Positions 35,170-39,610 of a stretch of 39,610 nucleotides of DNA are shown piece by piece. The stretch's first letter is position 1, and each line of letters starts with the position of its first letter. The notes under the pieces are model-generated. The model was not told the origin of the DNA, searched no databases, and worked only from the letters and a program-made list of their open reading frames with translations. A program made the position numbers and the translations under genes. This DNA comes from Clostridia bacterium (GTDB lineage Bacteria; Bacillota; Clostridia; Oscillospirales; Acutalibacteraceae): contig CAAEIG010000115.1 of NCBI GenBank assembly GCA_900755895.1, forward strand, positions 1-39,610, read 5' to 3'.

Positions 35170-35242
35170 TGATTCTCTCGCCGAACTAAAGTTCGGGAGC
35201 TCCCTGTAGGCTCCCTGTAGGGAGCCTATGTGGGCGACGGTC
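35170..35242 (+). repeat. Variant repeat with SOS-box-like palindrome, copy C
   Basis: Near-identical over about 70 bases to 8951-9021, with palindrome CGAACTAAAGTTCG and a GGCTCCC-TGTA-GGGAGCC hairpin followed by TATGTGGG. Lies 16 bases upstream of the 35138 motif, a reasonable place for a repressor site. Confidence 0.75.
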
Positions 35243-35258
35243 TAGGTGGATGTACAAT

Positions 35259-35355
35259 CTTTTTTAACGAAGAAAACTGGTGGATTGGTCTTATTTGCCG
35301 GGCCTCCGGCCGCCTCGTTGTTTCGGTTTCCTCCGGAAACCTGTGTTGGGCATGC
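35259..35355 (+). repeat. Intergenic hairpin repeat copy 10
   Basis: Plus-strand copy: TCTTTTTTAACGAAGAAAA start, hairpin GGTTTCC-TCC-GGAAACC, then TGTGTTGGGCATGCAG (end diverged). Inverted pair with 35419. Confidence 0.7.
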
Positions 35356-35418
35356 AGATTGGCACTCTATGGTGGTGACGCTGCAGGCTGGGTGTTTGCA
35401 CAAACGATGAAGGACGGG

Positions 35419-35518
35419 AGTCTCACGGACCAGGCATAGGCTCCGAAATGGAGCCGGCCCGCAGCGAAGGTCCTGGTAAAAAGAAAGTCCCCTGCCACAT
35501 TTTTTCGTTAAAAAAGAT
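35419..35518 (-). repeat. Intergenic hairpin repeat copy 11
   Basis: Minus-strand copy: TCTTTTTTAACGAAAAAATG start, hairpin GGCTCC-ATTTC-GGAGCC, end TATGCCTGGTCCGTGAGAC. Confidence 0.75.
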
Positions 35519-35741
35519 CCCCTCCTCCCTATAAAAACTGCGACTCCGTTGTCGTACAAAACGATTTGCCCGGACGAAACGGTTTCGTCCAAACTCTTTA
35601 GGAAGATGATCCCCCTGTCTGATCGCAGTTTTCTTTTTCCGTGCCGGACTCATCGGCCTGAAGTCCAAAGTCGCTAACCGCGACAAAGACCGGGACATGG
35701 CCCGCAGTGCAAAGCTGAACCAGATCTCCTGGACGCAGTCT
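35519..35741. other. Gene-free stretch with IS-derived debris
   Basis: No gene. Contains the perfect palindrome GGACGAAAC-C-GTTTCGTCC near 35572-35590, GCAAATCGTTTTGT (minus strand) shared with 26180-26200, and near 35720-35760 a fragment (AVLKDCVQE in one frame) copied from the same part of tnpB as in the 19364-20791 element. Confidence 0.4.
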
Positions 35742-36340
35742 TTAAGCACGGCCTGAGCCGCCCGGCGGAGCAGCCTGCGGCTTGTTTGCCAGCTGCTGAT
35801 GCTTGACCTTCCGGAGGTCTGCCTGCTTGTGGTAGAGGTACCGCCTGTGCAGTTCCATCTCCCGGCACTGTTTGCTCTTTACCCACTTGCGTTTGCTGTG
35901 GCTGGCGAGCAGTTCTCTGGGCAGGCGGTTCCTGGGGATGATCTTGTCGAACATACCAGGGTTGGTAGCTCTGCGGGACCGGTCCATGGACCGGTTAATG
36001 CGCCGGATCTCCTTCTGGAGATTCTGGGCGCCGGGAGCCAGCTCCACCAGGCCCAGAACATCCTCGCCGCAGTAGGCCAGCGTCTGAGAACCAATGTCCA
36101 TGCCGACGCGGCCCTCACCCATCGGGTGGAGCAGTTCGCCCGTGTCAGGCTTAGCCTTTACGGGCGGCGCTCCCTTCAGCACCAGCTGAAGGAAATACCA
36201 CCAGCCCTCAGGATACGCCTTGCGGGTGATCCGGCAGTAGCAGATCTCCCGGCTCAGGGCCTCGGCCTCGTAGCCGCAAGGGTCCTTGCGGCTGCGCTTG
36301 ACCCGGATGCCAGTCTTGTGTCGGCCATGTACTGTTTGAT
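35742..36340 (-). pseudogene. TnpB internal fragment of a second IS605-family element
   Basis: Open frame on the minus strand reads DPCGYEAEALSREICYCRIT, EGWWYFLQLVLKGAPPVKAK, then GRVGMDIGSQTLAYCG (RuvC-I Asp), and DRSRRATNPGMFDKIIPRNR before breaking off at QQLANKPQAAPP. The N-terminal domain, RuvC-II, RuvC-III and zinc finger are missing. At the 3' break the sequence jumps to DNA matching the N-terminal part of the other tnpB (AAQAVLKDCVQE), so the remnant is a chimera made by deletion or recombination between elements. Confidence 0.75.
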
Positions 36341-36505
36341 CGTTTCTGAGCTGACCTCACCCGCCGTAGAGGCAAAGTAGCTCCGCGTCCACACCGACTG
36401 TGCCCTGGAGAGCTCCGAAAACTCCCTCAGCAGCACCATCGCCGTGTTTGTTTTGATGATGCGTACCGCATTAGCCGCGCTGATGGTAGGCGGTACATAG
36501 ATCAT
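36254..36505 (-). pseudogene. TnpA (Y1 HUH transposase of IS200/IS605) C-terminal fragment
   Basis: 83 codons. IYVPPTISAANAVRIIKTNT corresponds to the strand and helix after the HUH site of IS200-type TnpA, and SYFASTAGEVSSETIKQYM carries the catalytic Tyr (the Y of QYM). The N-terminal half with the His-x-His pair is absent, and the C-terminus runs out of frame into the tnpB fragment. Inactive. Confidence 0.7.
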
Positions 36506-36792
36506 GCTCCTATGTGCCCCATGGGCCTAGAGACATGTTGTTCTCATCTCCCCTGCTGCGACGAACGATTCTCTGTTCCACCGCCTTCGGCTTAGCAGCA
36601 GGGACCGTTCTCTGCAATCACGCAACCAGTACCCCGCTCACCCTTCCTCCCCTGCGGCTGTTTCATGACTTTTCATCTGCGTCTGCTGGTACAATCTCAT
36701 CGTTCCACCGCTGCAACCGAGACAGTACTACAACATCCATTCGTTCCAACCTTCAGTTCTCTCGACCTCCCTCGCTGCGACATCTCGATGCT

Positions 36793-36914
36793 GTACTTTA
36801 GCCCGCTGAAGCAACCTCAAAGAGCTTACTTTAGTCAACTAAAGCGGGCTCAAAACGACTAACTTTAACTAACTAAAGTCAGCTTCAAAAGCAAGTACTT
36901 TAGCAATCTAAATT
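36793..36914. repeat. Cluster of CTTTAG/CTAAAG palindromes, probable IS605 left end
   Basis: Tandem palindromes CTTTAG-TCAA-CTAAAG (36829-36844) and ACTTTA-ACTAAC-TAAAGT (36862-36879), plus a diverged third (TACTTTAGCAATCTAAATT), enclosed partly by AGCCCGCT/AGCGGGCT arms. Subterminal hairpins upstream of tnpA are typical of IS605-family left ends. Between this cluster and the tnpA fragment (36506-36792) I see no gene. Confidence 0.5.
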
Positions 36915-36987
36915 AAAAAAAGAGGGTTCCCACTGGTCGCCCTCGGGCCACCCCCCAGACCCTACCGGGTCAGGGGGATGAACCCTC
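36915..36987 (-). terminator. Strong terminator of an unassigned minus-strand transcript
   Basis: Minus-strand hairpin with outer arms GAGGGTTC/GAACCCTC and inner CCCCCTGACCC/GGGTCTGGGGG, followed by seven T. No coding gene ends here, so it must terminate a non-coding transcript from the 37000-37900 area. Confidence 0.8.
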
Positions 36988-37143
36988 GGGCTCCCACGCC
37001 GCTCACTCCGCTTTGCTCCGCTCTCGGCGTAGCCTGGTAACATCGGGTGAGGGTGCAGGCGTTCTGCAGTGGGCGGGGTACTTCTCCTGGTAACCTGTAC
37101 GCCCCGGTGGATCGATAGTCACTCGTGTTCATCGAGGGGAGCT
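36988..37143 (-). ncRNA. Candidate structured RNA 3' region
   Basis: GC-rich and gene-free; ends in the strong terminator at 36915. Hairpins on the minus strand: TGCAG-AACGC-CTGCA, a GGGGCGTAC arm with GTACCCCGCCC, and a long imperfect stem around GCTACGCCG/CGGCGTGGGAGC. Continues upstream through repeat copy 12 to a very stable hairpin at 37306-37359. 5' end not located; possible promoter motif at 37892. Confidence 0.4.
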
Positions 37144-37241
37144 GTCTCACGGACCACACATAGGTTTTCGAAGAAAACCGGCGGAGGATTTTGCCTTTGA
37201 AAGGATGAACACCTCCGGAGATTTTCTTCGTTAAAAAAGAC
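37144..37241 (-). repeat. Intergenic hairpin repeat copy 12
   Basis: Minus-strand copy: TCTTTTTTAACGAAGAAAA start, CGCCGG, hairpin GGTTTTC-TTC-GAAAACC, end TATGTGTGGTCCGTGAGAC. It appears embedded in the non-coding transcript that ends at 36915. Confidence 0.75.
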
Positions 37242-37305
37242 TGGATGTCCTGTGGTGACGCGATAGTGCTGGAAATAGCAGTGGTCGTGCGGCACAGACG
37301 CAGCA

Positions 37306-37359
37306 CCCCCTTGCCACGGAAAAGAAGCAGAATACTGCTGCTCTTTCGCTGCAAGGGGG
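37306..37359. other. Long stable hairpin
   Basis: Outer arms CCCCCTTGC/GCAAGGGGG with inner AAAGA-GCAG/CTGC-TTCTTT pairing. No poly-T, so not a simple terminator. Part of the gene-free stretch 36988-38360. Confidence 0.5.
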
Positions 37360-38360
37360 AGTCCGAGACCTCATTTGATCTCGTCAGCGACGATTGACCA
37401 ACCTGCTCTCCGCGTCATTTCTGCTCCACGCGACCATTCCCGAGCAGGCTCCCCCGGCTCATCACCGGCAGAAAACCCTCCTGGCTAATATTTCATCTGG
37501 ACAGCCACACCCAGCTCCGGGGGGTTTTCGAATCGTCTTTCCCATATATTCCTCCCAGCGAGATTTTCTGCAGCGGCTCCGCCAGACCAGCACTCCATGT
37601 ACTCCGTCACCACCCATGTCGGCGTGGCACAGCGTTTCCGTATCGCAGCACGAGTGCGCCCTTAGCTGCGCCGCCAGCAATGCCGGCGGATTTCGATATA
37701 CAGCAGATCCGCTTTGGGTAGGGTTGGACCAGGAAATGATGGGTCTGTTTAACCTGGCAAGAGCCTTTGTATTCCCTGCGCTAACTGCGTTGTCTTCCTA
37801 TTACCACCGAAACCCTAACTACAGAACCAGATCTTCCATCTGCCCACATCGGCAAATCTGCAGCCGGTTATGTTTCGACTACTACACTGCTATTATATGC
37901 AGTTGCCAGTCTTCGCATTCCCCAGTTTCTTCCTGGACAGATGCTTCTCCGGCTATCTGTATATATACTATGCGCGACTTCTTTTTCGTATTTCCATTTT
38001 TAATTGTTGTACACAACAGAGAAAGGTTTTCACTTCGAAATATTGCGAAAAGTCCGTTCTTCTGGAAACAACGCTTCCGGAATTCCCCCTAAAAATATTT
38101 TTTCGCTGAGTTCCTGGATATTGATTATGAGTTCGCTGTTGTATCATACATTTTGCGTTTGCAATATGGAAAAGTTATAAAACTAAAACAAATGTCACAA
38201 AACTATGGCTATTTTTATGACAAAAAGTTGTAATCACGCATGTTTCTGGCGTCCTATTTCTGGGCCGTGAGGTCTGTCAGGAATGGTATTGGACAAATGA
38301 GCATATTATCTGCCCAGAACCGCAATTTGGAGTCAAACATATTAAAAGGGGGAATTACAT
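37360..38360. other. About 1 kb without a convincing gene
   Basis: The plus-strand open frame 37394-38092 has a Ser/Pro/His/Cys-rich, non-protein-like composition and no ribosome site. A 27-codon minus ORF (MGKTIRKPPGAGCGCPDE...) starting at 37542 has GGGAGG upstream and may be a leader peptide. The last 300 bases are A/T-rich and hold the promoter area of the gene at 38361. Confidence 0.4.
37892..37907 (-). promoter_or_regulatory. GGCAAC-TGCATATAAT motif facing the non-coding stretch
   Basis: Minus-strand GGCAACTGCATATAAT, the best match to the shared motif with a consensus TATAAT. The only candidate downstream products are the 27-codon ORF and the structured transcript ending at 36915. Confidence 0.45.
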
Positions 38361-39137
38361 ATGGGAATTAAGAAATTCGGCGTCCTGTACCTGGACGGAA
38401 AAATAGTCCAACCCGGCACCTCATGTTCTGACCTAGTCTCCGGCCAAAAAACGGTGGAGCGGATCGTTGCATTCGGCGACTCGCAGTCGGAAGAGTCTAA
38501 TATCGTCTGGGTGCAGGCCGACAACTTATGGGTAGCTATCAACAGCTATCTGTTGAACATCAGTTATAAAGAGCTGGAAGACACAGGCCTGGCCCTTGGC
38601 CGCGTCGTCCGCATCGATGGGGTTCCCTATCAGTGCAGGAGCCTCAACCTTGTTCCCTACTATACTGCCGATGGACAGGTGCGGGATGAGTGGGTTGATG
38701 TCCTGGAAAAATTGGCTGGTTGGAAACATATCTGGCCGAAAGAGGGTCAAGGGGCCTGGGGGGGCGGCTGCGACAACGGTGGCCGGCACTACTATTCCGA
38801 CCCCAGATTTGGCAAACTGAAGAACTCTCGCTGCGGCTGGGAGGGTTTCCGTAATCCGGCAGTTGGGTTCCGCCCGGTTCTGGAGCCGTTAAAAGAGGAG
38901 CCGGTACTAAACGACTCCCTGATCGGCTCTATCATCGTCGTATATGGACCCGGGCATGTTCTCTGCGGCCGACTGGTCGGGGTTTCCGACTACGACCTGG
39001 TCCTGGAGCGGGACGGCAGCAACTGCCAGACCGACTATGGTGAGTTTGCCTGCGTCGACGGCAAACTGACGGTTGTGAACCGGGACCTGCTACTCTACAC
39101 TCAGAAGGATCCGGTCTCATCGACAATCAAAAAGTAA
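38361..39137 (+). CDS. Protein with C-type-lectin/SUMF-like domain, first of two tandem paralogues
   Basis: 258 residues, ATG 38361 after AAAGGGGGAA. N-terminal strand-rich part (MGIKKFGVLYLDGKIVQPGT). The middle has VRIDGVPYQCRSLNLVPYYT and DEWVDVLEKLAGWKHIWPKE, then a Gly/Trp-rich AWGGGCDNGGRHYY and VGFRPVLEP, the pattern that closes formylglycine-generating-enzyme/C-type-lectin-like folds in many gut Firmicute phage and element proteins. A C-terminal 60-residue tail (IIVVYGPGHVLCGRLVGVSD) forms a further small beta domain. No signal peptide. Binding or structural role likely; the exact job is unknown. Paralogue starts 16 bases downstream. Confidence 0.6.
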   Translation: MGIKKFGVLYLDGKIVQPGTSCSDLVSGQKTVERIVAFGDSQSEESNIVWVQADNLWVAINSYLLNISYKELEDTGLALGRVVRIDGVPYQCRSLNLVPYYTADGQVRDEWVDVLEKLAGWKHIWPKEGQGAWGGGCDNGGRHYYSDPRFGKLKNSRCGWEGFRNPAVGFRPVLEPLKEEPVLNDSLIGSIIVVYGPGHVLCGRLVGVSDYDLVLERDGSNCQTDYGEFACVDGKLTVVNRDLLLYTQKDPVSSTIKK

Positions 39138-39153
39138 GGAGGTTATCAATCAA

Positions 39154-39610
39154 ATGGAGATCAAGAAATTCGGCGCCATGTTTTTGGATGGATTGCGCGT
39201 CGGCCCTGGAGTCACCTATGATAGGTATCTGTCCGGATCCAGTTGCCCAAAGATTACCTTTGGGTCAGTCCCTAATGAGGACTGCTGTATCCGCTGGATC
39301 AAGGTTGGCAACCTCTGGGTCTCCACGGAGGTGTTCTGCACCAACATCAGTTATCAGGAGCTCCTCCAGAGTGGATTTATTGAGGGAAAACCAGTCCGCA
39401 TCGGCGGCCGGCAGTATCTCTGCCGCAGTCTCGACCTGACGCCTGAAACCAAAGCTGGGTGTGGGATGAACGACAACGAGTGGACAGACATTCTCTACGA
39501 GACTGGCGACTGCGGCAATATCTGGCCGGTGGCCCGCGGTGGTTTCTGGGGTAAGGGCTGCACTCCTGATGGATTACAGTACATCGCCCAGCCGTCCTAC
39601 TGGGACATGG
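39154..39610 (+). CDS. Tandem paralogue of the preceding lectin-fold protein, cut by window edge
   Basis: ATG 39154 after TAAGGAGG. The visible 152 codons align with the preceding protein along their length: MEIKKFGAMFLDGLRVGPG, NLWVSTEVFCTNISYQEL, VRIGGRQYLCRSLDLTP, NEWTDILYETGDCGNIWPVA and FWGKGCTPDG. Identity looks moderate, so an old duplication. The GFRPVL end lies outside the window. More copies may follow. Confidence 0.65.
   Translation, partial: MEIKKFGAMFLDGLRVGPGVTYDRYLSGSSCPKITFGSVPNEDCCIRWIKVGNLWVSTEVFCTNISYQELLQSGFIEGKPVRIGGRQYLCRSLDLTPETKAGCGMNDNEWTDILYETGDCGNIWPVARGGFWGKGCTPDGLQYIAQPSYWDM

Noticed and set aside
36962..37354. 130-codon minus-strand open frame containing TYVWSVRQ
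   Set aside because: The peptide comes from translating a hairpin repeat; the same TYVWSVR appears wherever a repeat copy is open in that frame, so it is not a protein motif.
37394..38092. 232-codon plus-strand open frame
   Set aside because: Ser/Pro/His/Cys-rich with no ribosome site and no recognisable domain; looks like chance openness in GC-biased DNA.
1..39610. CRISPR array, rRNA genes, tRNA genes, integrase or attachment site
   Set aside because: Looked for regularly spaced identical repeats, conserved RNA cores and integrase motifs; none seen. The hairpin repeats are irregularly spaced, face both ways and lack uniform spacers.

Overview
The window looks like part of a large mobile or accessory replicon (a conjugative plasmid or integrative element) from a low-to-mid GC Firmicute. 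The likeliest host is a gut clostridium of the Oscillospirales type. The signs are strong Shine-Dalgarno sites (AGGAGG), S-layer homology (SLH) domains, SpaA/Cna-B surface repeats, DUF6075, Rpn-type nuclease genes and an IS200/IS605 element with a Cys-poor Clostridial-type TnpB. Host and replicon type are inferred. No rRNA or tRNA gene was seen, and no relaxase, VirB4 or replication initiator lies inside the window.

Layout. Nearly all genes are on the minus strand. At the left edge (1-4758) are two exported surface proteins: a partial Cna-B/SpaA-repeat adhesin preceded by a 24-codon leader ORF, and an SLH protein with a Cys/His hydrolase domain. From 5209 to 9021 there is a Rpn/PDDEXK transposase-like nuclease with a partial duplicate, a small membrane protein on the plus strand, a roughly 490-nt structured non-coding RNA candidate with its own promoter and terminator, and a DUF6075 gene. 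From 9022 to 17606 a tight minus-strand operon reads recG-like, two paralogous coiled-coil DUF2325 proteins, secA (canonical motor, no SEC-C zinc tail), ATP-grasp protein. From 17790 to 19121 there is a small operon (leader ORF, ASCH-like protein, two unknowns). From 19199 to 20791 lies a frameshifted tnpB with an intact right end.

The region 21303-34608 is the conjugation/transfer part. It holds a 1516-aa membrane-anchored wall hydrolase with SleB, SGNH, M23-like and CHAP domains, a winged-helix-like protein, an S1-domain RNA-binding protein, a plus-strand DNA-binding protein with NUMOD1-like repeats, a VirD4/TraG coupling ATPase with a membrane partner, and a two-gene unknown operon. From 35700 to 36920 there is a chimeric IS605 remnant, then a GC-rich structured non-coding stretch. 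At the right edge (38361-end) two tandem plus-strand paralogues end in a GFRPVL-type lectin-like fold.

The most unusual signal is in the intergenic DNA. At least 12 copies of a roughly 100-bp element, in both orientations and often as inverted pairs, share a TTTTTTAACGAAGAAA start, a hairpin whose two arms change together, and a GGTCCGTGAGAC end. Three further sites share a 31-bp block with an SOS-box-like palindrome, and many operons share a TGCATANNAT promoter-like motif, sometimes preceded by GGCAAC. The wall hydrolase, coupling ATPase, surface adhesins and an extra SecA fit a picture in which the element carries its own means of exporting surface and wall-active proteins for cell contact and transfer. 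That functional link is inference.
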